From the NCBI GenBank assembly GCA_023384095.1, contig JAHDXT010000012.1, positions 55,382-92,239 of the forward strand: a stretch of DNA of 36,858 nucleotides. Direction: 5' to 3'. The position numbers and the translations under genes were made by a program. Below are positions 25,357 to 34,300 of this stretch, in pieces; the stretch's first letter is position 1, and each line of letters begins with the position of its first letter. Origin of the DNA: Hyphomicrobiaceae bacterium. GTDB taxonomy: Bacteria > Pseudomonadota > Alphaproteobacteria > Rhizobiales > Hyphomicrobiaceae. The notes under the pieces were generated by a model. It was not told the origin of the DNA. It searched no databases and worked only from the letters and a program-made list of their open reading frames with translations.

Positions 25357-26373
25357 CTATGCGGCCGCCCTGCGGTACGATACGGCGCCCGTCGGCGATA
25401 CTGCCGCCAGCGCTTTCTCCAGCGCGTGGAGCCCGGTGCTGTCGCGCAGGCCGGGGCCGCTCAGGTGCCGGCGGAAGGCACGCCCGCCAGGCTGGGCGTG
25501 GTAGAGCCCGAGCACGTGCCGCGAGACGGCATTCAGACGCCCGCCGGCCGCCAAGTGTCTCTCGATGTAGGGGACGAGCCGCTCGATCGCCTCGCGGCGC
25601 GTGACGGGGGGCTCGGCGGCGCCGAAGAAGCGCCGGTCGACCTCGGCCAGAAGATACGGTCTCTCGTAGGCGGCGCGGCCGAGCATGACCCCGTCCACGC
25701 GGCCGAGGTGCCCTTCGGCCTCGTCCAGCGAGCGGATGCCGCCGTTGATGATGACGGTCAGCCCGGGATGCGCCGCTTTCAAGCGATGGACGCGCCCGTA
25801 GTCGAGCGGTGGAACATCGCGGTTCTCCCTGGGCGACAGGCCCTGCAGCCACGCCTTGCGCGCGTGCACGACGAAGGTCGAGCAGCCGGCCGCAGCGACC
25901 GTCGAGACGAAGCGCTCGAGGCCGGCCTCGCTGTCCTGGTCGTCGATGCCGATGCGGCATTTGACGGTGACGGGAACGCCGCACACCTCGCGCATTGCGG
26001 CGACGCAGTCGGCGACGAGATGCGGCTCGGCCATCAGGCAGGCGCCGAAGCGGCCCTCCTGCACCCGGTCCGACGGACAGCCGACGTTGAGGTTGATCTC
26101 GTCATAGCCGAAGCCGGCGCCGATCTGTGCCGCGATCGCCAGCCGCCGCGGGTCCGATCCGCCGACCTGCAGCGCCAGCGGCCGCTCCTCCGGGCTGAAG
26201 GCGAGCAGCTTCTGCCGGTCGCCATGGATGATCGCCTCGGCGGTGATCATCTCGGTATAGAGCAGGGCATGCCGCGTCAGCAGGCGATGAAAGAACCGGC
26301 AGTGCCGGTCCGTCCAGTCCATCATAGGGGCGACAGAGAAGCGGAAAGCGCCTGTAAGATGCGAATTCTTCAT
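25357..26373 (-). CDS. dusA: tRNA-dihydrouridine synthase DusA
   Basis: This is a 338-residue FMN enzyme that reduces uridines in the tRNA D-loop. MDWTDRHCRFFHRLL is the FMN-binding DusA start, EINLNVGCPSDRVQEGRFGACLM holds the catalytic Cys region, and IINGGIRSLDEAE and DGVMLGRAAYERPYLL are the C-terminal FMN and RNA-binding segments. ATG 26373 is chosen because the product then starts MKNSHLTGAFRFSVAPMMDW, as in other DusA proteins. A perfect 8-bp stem-loop lies just upstream. Confidence 0.95.
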   Translation of the reverse strand: MKNSHLTGAFRFSVAPMMDWTDRHCRFFHRLLTRHALLYTEMITAEAIIHGDRQKLLAFSPEERPLALQVGGSDPRRLAIAAQIGAGFGYDEINLNVGCPSDRVQEGRFGACLMAEPHLVADCVAAMREVCGVPVTVKCRIGIDDQDSEAGLERFVSTVAAAGCSTFVVHARKAWLQGLSPRENRDVPPLDYGRVHRLKAAHPGLTVIINGGIRSLDEAEGHLGRVDGVMLGRAAYERPYLLAEVDRRFFGAAEPPVTRREAIERLVPYIERHLAAGGRLNAVSRHVLGLYHAQPGGRAFRRHLSGPGLRDSTGLHALEKALAAVSPTGAVSYRRAAA

Positions 26374-26729
26374 TTGAAACTTGCGCGTGTCGGAGCGGCA
26401 GCGACCGCTCCGCGTAACCATGTTCACCTATCTATCATGCGTGACTATCGGAGGCCATTCGCCTCTGCGTCCCATTCTGGTCGCTCCAGGTACAGATGAC
26501 AGCAACTTCAAGCCTCGAGCGCCGAAGGTCGCGGGCACCGGCTCATGCCCGGAGCTTTGAGGCGCGAAATTCACGCTGCTGACGGCCGGTTGGGATTGTG
26601 TCGCGGCTGAAATCGATGATCGGCTGATCTTCAATGAGGTCTGCCGGCGCGGGAGCAGCGCAGTGCAAAGCTCCCGCTCCAGCAAAGCAGCCCTCCCGTG
26701 GACCTCAGGCGCGCTCGGCCTGACGCCGC
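26374..26729. other. Intergenic region between dusA and the molybdenum hydroxylase large subunit
   Basis: No coding potential is supported here. The one clear structure is a perfect stem-loop: CGGAGCGG at 26391-26398 with CCGCTCCG at 26405-26412, in the 5' region of dusA. It has no T-run on the minus strand. The remainder should contain the dusA promoter and the 3' end of the hydroxylase transcript, but I cannot place them. Confidence 0.6.
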
Positions 26730-29057
26730 TCAGCCGGCCGCACGAGCCGCCTCCAGCGCCCGCACGATGCGCTCCGGTGTCATGGGCATCTCGAACACGC
26801 GCGTTCCGATCGCGTCGGCAATGGCGTTGGCCACCGCCGGAGCTACCGGGGTCATCGCCGGCTCGCCGATGCCCTTCGAGCCGAACGGTCCCAGACCGCT
26901 GCGCGATTCCAGAATGATCGTCTCGACGCGCGGCATGTCCATCGCCGTCGGCATCAGATACTCGCTGAACGAAGGTGTGATCAGGCGGCCTTCGCGATAG
27001 AGCATCTCCTCGCTGAGGGCGTAGCCCATCCCGTTCTGCGTGCCCCCGTGGATCTGGCCCTCCACCGCGGCTCGGTTGATGCACTGGCCGACGTCGTGCG
27101 CAGCCACGCACTTGAGCACCCGCACCTCGCCGGTGTCGGTGTCGACCGCGACCTCCACCGCATGGGCGCCGTAGGCGTAGTCGGGGTGCGCCTGCCCCTG
27201 GCCGGTCTCCGGGTCGAGGCCGTCGGTGAACGGGGCTCGGAAGATCGCCAGCTCCGAGCGGTGCACGCCCCGGGCCGCGCACAGCTTGACCAGCGCGGCG
27301 AACGGCATCGACTTTTCCGGATCGTCGTCGGCCGAGACCTTGTTGAAGGCCAGCTTGATCCTGTCGCCTTCCACCCCGAATCGCTCGGCTGCGACCTCGA
27401 CCAGCCGGTCGCGCACGGCGGTGGCAGCCAGCCGGGCGGCATTGCCGGTCATGTACAGCGCTCGCGTCGCCGTGGTGGTGCCGGCCAGCGGGGTGACCTG
27501 GGAATCGCTGTTGTAGACGATGACGTTGGGCAGCGTGACGCCGAGGATCTCGGCGGCGATCTGACCCAGCGCCGATGCCTGGCCGGCGCCGATGTCGGTG
27601 ACGCCCGAGCGCACTGTCACGGTGCCGTCCATCTCGACTCCGACCCAGGCCTCGGAGGTGTCGTGCAGGAAGGTCAATCGGCCGTAGCTCTGCTGGTACG
27701 CCGCCAGGCCCCTGCCGATCTTGATGCTGCCCTCCGACGGCGTCGGCTCGCCCAAGGCCTCCCATGCGAGATCGGCGCATTTTTCCGTCCAGATCGCGCT
27801 CGGCGGCACGAAGCCGGTCGATATCGGATCGCCGGTCTTGAGATAGTTGCGCCGACGGAGCTCGAGCCGGTCCATCCCGATCGCCCGCGCCACCTCGTCC
27901 ATCTGCTGCTCGTAGGCGGCGCAGGCTTGCAGACCGCCGAACCCGCGGAAGGCGCTGGTGAACATGTTGTTCGTCGCCACCGCGCGGGCGAAGACGTTCA
28001 GGTTGTCGATCCGGTATGGCCCCGGCGCGCTGACGGCGCAGTAGAGCAGGACATAGGGGCTCAGAAAGACATAGGCGCCAGAGTCGGCGATGACGTTCAC
28101 GTCGAGCGCGGTGATCCTGCCGTCGCGCGTCGCCCCGGTGCGGTAGATCAGCTTGAAGGGATGTCTCTTGCCGTGGCCGACGAAGGAGTCCTCGCGGGTG
28201 TACTCGAGCCGCACCGGGCGGCGGGTTTGCTGGGCCAGGATGGCGAGATAGAGCTCGACGGTGACGTCCTCCTTGCCCCCGAAGCCGCCGCCGACCATCG
28301 CGCCCATCACCCGCACCTTGTTGTGCGGCAAGCCGAGTGCGTCGGCGACGGCGCGGAAGTGCTCGATCACTTGCGTCGAGACCCGGATGTTGACGACGTC
28401 GTTCTCGTCGACCCAGGCCAGGCCCACCTCGGGCTCCAGAAAGGCGTGCTCCTGGAACGGCGTGCGGTAGGTATTTTCGACGATCACATCGGCCGCGGCA
28501 AAGCCCGCATCCATGTCGCCCTTGCGGATCTTGTAGTTGGCGACGACGTTGTCGGTGCCCTGGACGATCGGGGCGCCTGGCTTCAGCGCCTCTTCGGGGT
28601 CATAGACGCCGGGCAGCGGCTCGAGCTCGAACTCGACCAGCCGCCGAGCCTGCTCGGCGATGTCGGCCGTCTCAGCCGCGATCAGCGCCAACGGCTCGCC
28701 GAAATAGCGAACCCGCTCGCGAACCAGCACCTGCTGGTCGGTCTTGAGCCGATCGCGGCCCGTCTGGCCGGGAATATCGGTGGCGATCGTCCGGTCGGGC
28801 ATTTCGGCGGCGGTCAGCACACAGACTACGCCCGGCAGCGCGCGCGCCTTCGAAACGTCGAGCCGCGCCAGCCGGGCGCTGGCCAGATCGGCACGAACCA
28901 CCTTGGCATGCAGCATCCGCGGCATCACGTAGTCGCCCGCATAAGGTGTGCGGCCCGTCACCTTGCCGACGGCATCGGTCCGGGTCAGCGGCCGGCCGAT
29001 CTGATTGTAGCGGACGTTCGGCTCCGTCAGCGGCGCGTCATAGGCTTTCGTCGTCAT
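26730..29057 (-). CDS. Molybdenum hydroxylase large subunit (xanthine dehydrogenase family)
   Basis: This 775-residue protein has an aldehyde-oxidase a/b hammerhead domain at about residues 25-150 and a molybdopterin-binding domain after it. Molybdenum-site motifs are GGGFGGKEDV, the FRGFGG sequence of the xanthine-dehydrogenase branch (not the AYRCSFR loop of CO dehydrogenase), and the terminal catalytic GSKGIGEPAMTPVAPA with the base Glu. GGGGAGAA precedes ATG 29057, which overlaps the small subunit's stop by 4 nt. With the [2Fe-2S] and FAD subunits it makes a heterotrimer that hydroxylates an N-heterocycle or aldehyde; the substrate is unknown. The nearby SDR suggests a catabolic pathway. 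Confidence 0.93.
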   Translation of the reverse strand: MTTKAYDAPLTEPNVRYNQIGRPLTRTDAVGKVTGRTPYAGDYVMPRMLHAKVVRADLASARLARLDVSKARALPGVVCVLTAAEMPDRTIATDIPGQTGRDRLKTDQQVLVRERVRYFGEPLALIAAETADIAEQARRLVEFELEPLPGVYDPEEALKPGAPIVQGTDNVVANYKIRKGDMDAGFAAADVIVENTYRTPFQEHAFLEPEVGLAWVDENDVVNIRVSTQVIEHFRAVADALGLPHNKVRVMGAMVGGGFGGKEDVTVELYLAILAQQTRRPVRLEYTREDSFVGHGKRHPFKLIYRTGATRDGRITALDVNVIADSGAYVFLSPYVLLYCAVSAPGPYRIDNLNVFARAVATNNMFTSAFRGFGGLQACAAYEQQMDEVARAIGMDRLELRRRNYLKTGDPISTGFVPPSAIWTEKCADLAWEALGEPTPSEGSIKIGRGLAAYQQSYGRLTFLHDTSEAWVGVEMDGTVTVRSGVTDIGAGQASALGQIAAEILGVTLPNVIVYNSDSQVTPLAGTTTATRALYMTGNAARLAATAVRDRLVEVAAERFGVEGDRIKLAFNKVSADDDPEKSMPFAALVKLCAARGVHRSELAIFRAPFTDGLDPETGQGQAHPDYAYGAHAVEVAVDTDTGEVRVLKCVAAHDVGQCINRAAVEGQIHGGTQNGMGYALSEEMLYREGRLITPSFSEYLMPTAMDMPRVETIILESRSGLGPFGSKGIGEPAMTPVAPAVANAIADAIGTRVFEMPMTPERIVRALEAARAAG

Positions 29058-29542
29058 TTCGTTTCTCCCCCGTCGCGCATCACGGCCGCCGCCTCGCCCA
29101 CCGCGTCGAAGATCTTCACATAGCCGGTGCAGCGGCAGAGATTGCCGCTCAAGCCGATGCGGATCTCCTCCTCGGTCGGATCGGGGGTCTGGCGCAGCAT
29201 CGAGTCCGCGGCGATGATCATACCCGGAATGCAGTAGCCGCACTGCGCCGCCCCGAGGTCCGAGAAAGCCTGCTGAAGCGGATGCATGGCCTCGCCCGAG
29301 CCAAGCCCGACCACTGTCGTGATCTCGCGGCCCTCCGCCATCCAGGCCAGCGTGAGACAGCTATCCACGGCCGTCCCGTCGATCAGGACCGCGCACGCGC
29401 CGCAGTCGCCTTTCTCGCAGCCACATTTCACTTCGACATGGCCCAAGCCGCGCAGGGCTTCGAGCAGCGTCCGGTGGGCAGGAACCGTAGCCTGCGCCGC
29501 CTTGCCGTTTATGCGAAGGGTGATCGTCTTTTCATTCGACAT
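29054..29542 (-). CDS. Molybdenum hydroxylase [2Fe-2S] subunit
   Basis: This 162-residue small subunit has two [2Fe-2S] sets: CGCEKGDCGAC (plant-type ferredoxin) with the following DSC, and CGYCIPGM with LCRCTGY near residue 135. It relays electrons from the molybdenum centre to the FAD subunit. It begins MSNEKTITLRINGK, and its end overlaps the large-subunit start by 4 nt, so the two are coupled. It follows the FAD subunit by 14 bp. Confidence 0.95.
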   Translation of the reverse strand: MSNEKTITLRINGKAAQATVPAHRTLLEALRGLGHVEVKCGCEKGDCGACAVLIDGTAVDSCLTLAWMAEGREITTVVGLGSGEAMHPLQQAFSDLGAAQCGYCIPGMIIAADSMLRQTPDPTEEEIRIGLSGNLCRCTGYVKIFDAVGEAAAVMRDGGETK

Positions 29543-29556
29543 GCCGTCGATCCTCC

Positions 29557-30414
29557 TCAGTGCAGCGACTGCCAGGCTTCGGACAGAAGCCGGCGGGTCA
29601 GCACCTCCACCATTTTCCTGCGGTATCCGGCGCTGGCGCGAACATCGTCGATCGGGCTGCTTTCGGCTGCCGCCTGGGCGGCGGCCTCGGAGATGAGCGC
29701 CGGCGTCAGGGCTTTGCCCTCGAGCATCGCCTCGCTCCTTCGTGCGCGCAGCGGCACCGGGGCGACGGCAGCGAGCGCGATCCGCGCCAGACTGCATCGG
29801 CCCTCCTCGGCGGCAATGGTGACGGCGACGCCGGTCACCGTGATGGCGTCGCCGTGGCGCCGGGCAAGCTTGTAGAAGCGGTTGTACGCGCGCTGAGGGC
29901 GCCGCGGTAAAGAGATCGCGGTGATCAGCTCGTCGGGTCGGCGGACGTCCTTCTTGTAGCCCAGGTAGTAGTCGCAAAGAGCGACCGTCCGTGTGCCGGT
30001 CCGGCTGGCGAGCGTCACCTCGGCATCGAGCACCAGCAGCGGCGGCACGAGGTCGGCGGCAGGCGAGCCGCAGGCGATGTTGCCGGCGACCGTGGCGGTG
30101 TTGCGCACCATCTGGCCTGCGAAGCTGCGGGCGGACTCGACGAGCGACGGCGCCGCCGCAGCGATGTCGGCCGAACGCAGCAGGTCGGTGACGGTGGTCC
30201 GCGCGCCGAGCTCGATGCCGCCATTCGCCCTGATGCCGCGCAGCTCAGCCAACCGATCGAGCCCCACCAGCCGATCAGGATCGACCCGCCGCCCACGCAA
30301 ATCGACGATCAGGTTGGTGCCGCCTGCCAGCGCCAGGGTGCTGCCGCCCGCCGCCATCGCTTCGAGCGCTTCGGCGAGCGTCTCGGGAACAACCAGGTCG
30401 AACTCGGCGTACAT
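29557..30414 (-). CDS. Molybdenum hydroxylase FAD-binding subunit
   Basis: This is a 285-residue CoxM/CutM-type protein. The FAD-binding motif LALAGGTNLIVDLRGRR is near residues 27-43. ATVAGNIACGSPAADLVPPLLVLDAEV near residues 107-135 carries the conserved TxGGN-like and DxxxxLL segments. A C-terminal CO-dehydrogenase flavoprotein domain follows. It hands electrons from the iron-sulfur subunit to an acceptor. It is the first of the three hydroxylase genes in the minus-strand run. Confidence 0.94.
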   Translation of the reverse strand: MYAEFDLVVPETLAEALEAMAAGGSTLALAGGTNLIVDLRGRRVDPDRLVGLDRLAELRGIRANGGIELGARTTVTDLLRSADIAAAAPSLVESARSFAGQMVRNTATVAGNIACGSPAADLVPPLLVLDAEVTLASRTGTRTVALCDYYLGYKKDVRRPDELITAISLPRRPQRAYNRFYKLARRHGDAITVTGVAVTIAAEEGRCSLARIALAAVAPVPLRARRSEAMLEGKALTPALISEAAAQAAAESSPIDDVRASAGYRRKMVEVLTRRLLSEAWQSLH

Positions 30415-30644
30415 GATCTCTCCCCGTTCTTGTCATACGCACACGGTATCAACTCCAGCACCACGAGCCACTTCAGCGCCCTGGTGCGCGGCACCGCCTG
30501 CTACGGCAGCGTAGAGATCGGCGTCCGACAACACCACCCCACTGGCGATTTTCCCGCCAAGCTCCGGGTCACCGAGGGTGGCCCGCACCGCGGGCCGCCC
30601 TCATCACGCCGATGCCGGTGTGAGCCGATCCGGTGAAGCCGTGG
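30415..30644. other. Gap between SDR and FAD-subunit genes with possible gene remnant
   Basis: On the minus strand one frame (about 30597-30432) reads 55 residues of codon-biased sequence (containing LGDPELGGKIASGVVLSDAD and LYAAVAGGAAHQGAE) without a clear start, and stops before the FAD subunit. It looks like a decayed coding fragment of unknown origin. A stem-loop, GAGGGTGGCCCG facing CGGGCCGCCCTC (about 30572-30600), lies near the SDR 3' end and has no T-run. Confidence 0.4.
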
Positions 30645-31427
30645 TTATACGTCCCAACCGCCGTCGACCGCGATGTGCTGCCCGGTGATCTGGCGGGCAT
30701 CCTCGCTGGCCAGGAACAGCACCGCGTTGGCGACATCCTGCCCGGTCGTCACCCGCTTCAACGCCATGTCCTCGACGTACTCGTCGTACACCTCCTGCAC
30801 CGTCCAGCCGCGCTTCCTCGCCTTTTCCTCGCACAGCTTCATCATACGCGGGGTTTCGACGATACCGGGGCAGACGGCGTTGACGTTGATGTTGTGGGCG
30901 CCGACTTCCAGCGCCACCGTGCGGGTGATGCCGCGCACCGCCCATTTCGACGCGCTGTAGGCGGTCCGCATGGGATAGCCGCGCAAACCAGAGGTGCCGC
31001 CGATATTGATGATCTTGCCGCTCTTCTGGCGGATCATGGTCGGCACCACGTGCTTGATCGGCAGGAAAGTGCCGCGCTCGTTGGCGATGATGACGTAGTC
31101 GAAGTCCTCGGCCTTGATGTCCTGCACCGGGGTCTCGATCGGGCCGGTCACGCCGGCCACGTTGACGAGGATGTCGATGCGGCCCTCGAACACCTCGAGC
31201 GCCTTCGCCACCATGGCCGCGACCTGCTCCTCGTTGATGACGTCGCAGGCCACGACGTGAGCCTTTCGACCCAGCGCACGCACCTCGCCGGCGACCCCCT
31301 CGAGCGCCGACGTGTCGCGCGCGGCAAGCACGACGTCGGCCCCCTCGCGGGCCAGAGTGGTGGTGATCGCCGCTCCCATGCCCTTGGCGGCTCCAGTCAC
31401 GATGGCGCGTTTACCGTCCAGCTTCAT
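30645..31427 (-). CDS. SDR-family NAD(P) dehydrogenase, Ser replaced
   Basis: This is a 260-residue Rossmann-fold protein. TGAAKGMGAA at 11-20 is the cofactor-binding TGxxxGxG motif. The catalytic Tyr157 and Lys161 are in YSASK, and the NVAG motif is at 89-92. The position 13 residues before the Tyr, where the catalytic Ser normally stands, is Gly144; Thr145 and Ser146 follow. It may use a neighbouring hydroxyl or be altered. It is upstream of the hydroxylase genes on the same strand, separated by 230 bp, and divergent from the iclR-type gene. It probably oxidises an alcohol or oxo intermediate of the same pathway. Confidence 0.9.
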   Translation of the reverse strand: MKLDGKRAIVTGAAKGMGAAITTTLAREGADVVLAARDTSALEGVAGEVRALGRKAHVVACDVINEEQVAAMVAKALEVFEGRIDILVNVAGVTGPIETPVQDIKAEDFDYVIIANERGTFLPIKHVVPTMIRQKSGKIINIGGTSGLRGYPMRTAYSASKWAVRGITRTVALEVGAHNINVNAVCPGIVETPRMMKLCEEKARKRGWTVQEVYDEYVEDMALKRVTTGQDVANAVLFLASEDARQITGQHIAVDGGWDV

Positions 31428-31924
31428 CTCGTCGACTCCTCCATTTCGATTTCCACCCGCCGCTCAGGGGGCCATGGCTGCCGCGGCTTCCGACGACGAC
31501 CCGATCGCCCGGACCGAGGCGGATGCCGGAGTTGTCCGGCAGTTCATAAGTCCGCACAACCGCGCTCCCTGATCTCGACTCGGAACGAGACGCCGGAGCT
31601 TCCACCGGCATCGGTCCTGGACTTGAGTTGCCATTTTCGGGAACTATTTTCTATTTACGGAAGTATGCGGACGCCTCAGTGCGTGTCAACGGCCTCCGGA
31701 GCCGACGGGCGCCGCACCAGAGCACAATTGTGAATTGACTCCAATTATCCCGGCGGGACGAGTTGGAATGCCGGGTTTGCAGCTTTCAAAGGATTTTCTC
31801 GGGTCTTGGGACGCGAGGGCGGTCGTGAGAAAGGAGGTCAGGCTGGACAAAATGCCGCAGGCATCGAATCAATTGACAGTCGATTTGAACACAAGTAAGT
31901 TTTTCCAAAAACCGGAAAAAGGAA
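31428..31924. promoter_or_regulatory. Divergent SDR/iclR regulatory region
   Basis: The 497-bp gap holds no supported gene and is richer in A/T than its surroundings near 31633-31670 and 31870-31925. On the SDR side two TTCC-type direct sites occur on the minus strand (31653-31662 and 31633-31643, about two helical turns apart). On the iclR side TTTTTCC-N7-GGAAAAA (31900-31920) overlaps the ribosome-binding region. A possible promoter is TTGACA at 31873-31878, 17 bp, then TAAGTT at 31896-31901. The shared TTCC-n-AAA core suggests one regulator acts on both sides. Confidence 0.5.
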
Positions 31925-32722
31925 ATGCATATCGTGCAGTACCCTGAGACCCCGCTCGCGCGCTATGCGCGCATTCTCGAGGTGCTCACCTCCGCGCCGT
32001 CAGGCATGTCGCTGACCCAGGTGGCGCAGGCCGCCAACCTGCAGGCCAGCACCGCGCACCGCCTGATCGGATCGCTTTGCGACATCGGCTTTCTTGCCCG
32101 CCAGGACGATCGCCGGACCTACGTGGTCGGACCGCGCCTGCTGCGTCTATGCAATCTGGCCGTGGCGCCGGCCTCGGTGATCAGCATGGCCACTCCGGAG
32201 CTGCACGAGCTGGTCCGGCGGCATTCGGAGACGGCGTATCTCGCCCGCCTGAACGGAACGGTGGTCGAATCGATCGCCATCGCCACACCCGCCGAGGGGG
32301 ACAGGACGTTCGTCCAGCCCGGCCGAGTGATGCCGTTTCACGCGGCGGCCTCGGCCAAGGCGATCTTCGCCTTTCAGGATTCGCGCCTGATCAACGAGCT
32401 GCTGGCCGGGTCCCACCAGCGCTTCACCGAGGACACCCGAACCGCCCCGGCGGAGATCCTGCGGGATTTCGAGACGGTTCGTGTCGAAGGCATCGCGACC
32501 TGCGACAACGAGCTCGATCCGGGCGTGCTCAGCTTTGCCGTGCCGGTGCGCGGCGGTGATGGCAGGGTGGTCTATGCGATAGGCATTTCCGGGCTCTCGG
32601 CGGGCCTGCGCGAGCAGCCGATCGCAGACATCCGCGAAAGCCTGCAACGCGCCAGCCGGGTGCTGGGGGCCAAGCTGCAGCAGTACTCCGCTCTCGATCG
32701 TAATCGCCTGAGCCGGACCTGA
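31925..32722 (+). CDS. IclR-family transcriptional regulator
   Basis: This is a 265-residue regulator with an N-terminal winged helix-turn-helix (about residues 10-70, with SLTQVAQAANLQASTAHRLI) and a C-terminal IclR effector-binding domain (about 85-255, with FHAAASAKAIFAF and RVEGIATCDNELDPGVLSFAVPV). AAAAGGAA directly precedes the ATG. It is divergent from the SDR-hydroxylase genes, which it probably controls in response to a pathway metabolite. Autoregulation is likely from the palindrome at 31900-31920. Confidence 0.93.
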   Translation: MHIVQYPETPLARYARILEVLTSAPSGMSLTQVAQAANLQASTAHRLIGSLCDIGFLARQDDRRTYVVGPRLLRLCNLAVAPASVISMATPELHELVRRHSETAYLARLNGTVVESIAIATPAEGDRTFVQPGRVMPFHAAASAKAIFAFQDSRLINELLAGSHQRFTEDTRTAPAEILRDFETVRVEGIATCDNELDPGVLSFAVPVRGGDGRVVYAIGISGLSAGLREQPIADIRESLQRASRVLGAKLQQYSALDRNRLSRT

Positions 32723-32893
32723 CCGGGCAGTCCCGGATCCTGTGGTCGGAGTGCTGCGCCAGCACGATGCCCGCCGGCTTTCTGCGACCCCGCGCCAGGG
32801 CTCCCGTTCACCATGCGGCACGCACTTATCCCCGCGCGCTCGGCGCAGGGGATGCTCGGGGCTTGCAGGAACTCAGATCGGGAGACCCCGGAG

Positions 32894-34300
32894 ATGCTCG
32901 AGACCCCCAACCTGAAGTTGCCCTACATTGCGCCCGCACAGGCGCAGAAGCACGTGACCCACAACGAGGCGATCCGTGCGCTCGATGCGCTCGTGCACAT
33001 CGCCGTCGAGGACCGCGACCTGGCCGATCCGCCGTCGGAGCCCATCGATGGGGCTCGTTACATCGTGGCGGGCGCGGCCGCCGGCGGCTGGTCCGGCCGG
33101 GATGCCGCCGTCGCGGCTTTCCAGGACGGGGCGTGGGCCTTCTACGCGCCGCGCGAGGGCTGGAGCGCCTGGGTGGCCGACGAGGACCTGCTGGTGGTCT
33201 GGGACGGCACGGCCTGGGTTGCGGCCGCAGGCGTGTCAGACCCGGCGCCGCAGCTCGGAATCAACACGTCGGCCGACGCCGTCAACCGGCTGGCGGTGGC
33301 CTCGCAAGCGTCGCTCTTCACGCACGACGGCGGCGGCCATCAGCTCAAGATCGACAAGGCGGCGAGCGGCGACACGGGCGCGATCCTGTTCCAGACCGGC
33401 TGGTCGGGCCGGGCCGAGATGGGGCTTGCCGGCGACGACGATTTTCATGTCAAGGTGAGCCCGGACGGCAGCGCGTGGCACGAGGCCATCGTCATCGACC
33501 GGGTGAGCGGGCGCGTCAGCCTGCCGGCGACGCCGGGGCGCGAGATACTGGGCGCGAGCCGGACCTACCACGTCGATCCTTCGGGCGGCTCGGATGCGAA
33601 CGACGGACTCTCTCCCGGCTCGTCCTTCCAGACCATCCAGAAGGCGGTCGAATCCGCGCTCAACATCGACCCGGCAGGTCACGCGGTGACCATCCAGCTC
33701 GCCGACGGCACCTACCCCAGCGGGGCATGGGTCAACCGGCCGATGTTCGACGGCTCACAGCTCAACTTCATCGGCAACGCGCTGACGCCGGGCAATGTCG
33801 ACGTCGCCGTCAGCGGCGCCAACGCATTCCTGGTCGATGCGGCAGGGGCCAAGGTCCGCCTCGAAGGCATCAGGATCAGCGGCGACGTCGGCGTGTGGGC
33901 CCGCTACGGCGGGGTCGTGTTCCTGACCGGCAGGAACGCCTTCGCCGCCTGCGCCTTCCGGCACATCGGCGCGGACAACGGCGCGTTCGTCGAGATGCTG
34001 GGCGGCGAGGTCATCATCGACGGCGCCGCGCCGCACCACCTCTACGCCGATGCGGGCGGCCATATCTTCTACGCGCTCGGCACCGCCACCGTCAGCGGAT
34101 CGCCGGACTTCCCCTTCGGGTTCGCCTATGCGCAGTCCGCCGCCCTCGTGACCTCCTACGGCATGACCTGGACGGGCAGCGCCACCGGCCCGCGTTATCA
34201 GGCTGTGCTCAACGGGGTCATCAACGTGAACGGGGGAGGGGTGAGCTACTTCCCCGGCAGCAGCGCCGGCGTGCTGGCCAGCGGCGGCCAGTACGCCTGA
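32894..34300 (+). CDS. DUF2793 / beta-helix tail-like protein
   Basis: This 468-residue protein starts at ATG 32894, because the product then begins MLETPNLKLPYIAPAQAQKH as in DUF2793 proteins, which are found in alphaproteobacterial gene transfer agents and prophages. The DUF2793 region spans about residues 1-200. From about residue 228, RTYHVDPSGGSDANDGLSPG begins a pectate-lyase-like right-handed beta-helix (repeated I/V-rich turns to the C-terminus). It resembles a phage receptor-binding or tail spike protein, but no other phage genes are in the window. The gene's 3' end overlaps the convergent lipoprotein gene by 55 bp. Confidence 0.82.
   Translation: MLETPNLKLPYIAPAQAQKHVTHNEAIRALDALVHIAVEDRDLADPPSEPIDGARYIVAGAAAGGWSGRDAAVAAFQDGAWAFYAPREGWSAWVADEDLLVVWDGTAWVAAAGVSDPAPQLGINTSADAVNRLAVASQASLFTHDGGGHQLKIDKAASGDTGAILFQTGWSGRAEMGLAGDDDFHVKVSPDGSAWHEAIVIDRVSGRVSLPATPGREILGASRTYHVDPSGGSDANDGLSPGSSFQTIQKAVESALNIDPAGHAVTIQLADGTYPSGAWVNRPMFDGSQLNFIGNALTPGNVDVAVSGANAFLVDAAGAKVRLEGIRISGDVGVWARYGGVVFLTGRNAFAACAFRHIGADNGAFVEMLGGEVIIDGAAPHHLYADAGGHIFYALGTATVSGSPDFPFGFAYAQSAALVTSYGMTWTGSATGPRYQAVLNGVINVNGGGVSYFPGSSAGVLASGGQYA

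Noticed and set aside
27048..29123. A 691-codon plus-strand frame opposite the hydroxylase large subunit
   Set aside because: It is the antisense of a strongly conserved enzyme gene and has no recognisable protein features.
31735..31947. A 70-codon plus-strand frame upstream of and overlapping iclR
   Set aside because: No ribosome-binding site at its first ATG, mixed codon use and overlap with the regulator start; only the short downstream part has a Shine-Dalgarno, which is reported separately.
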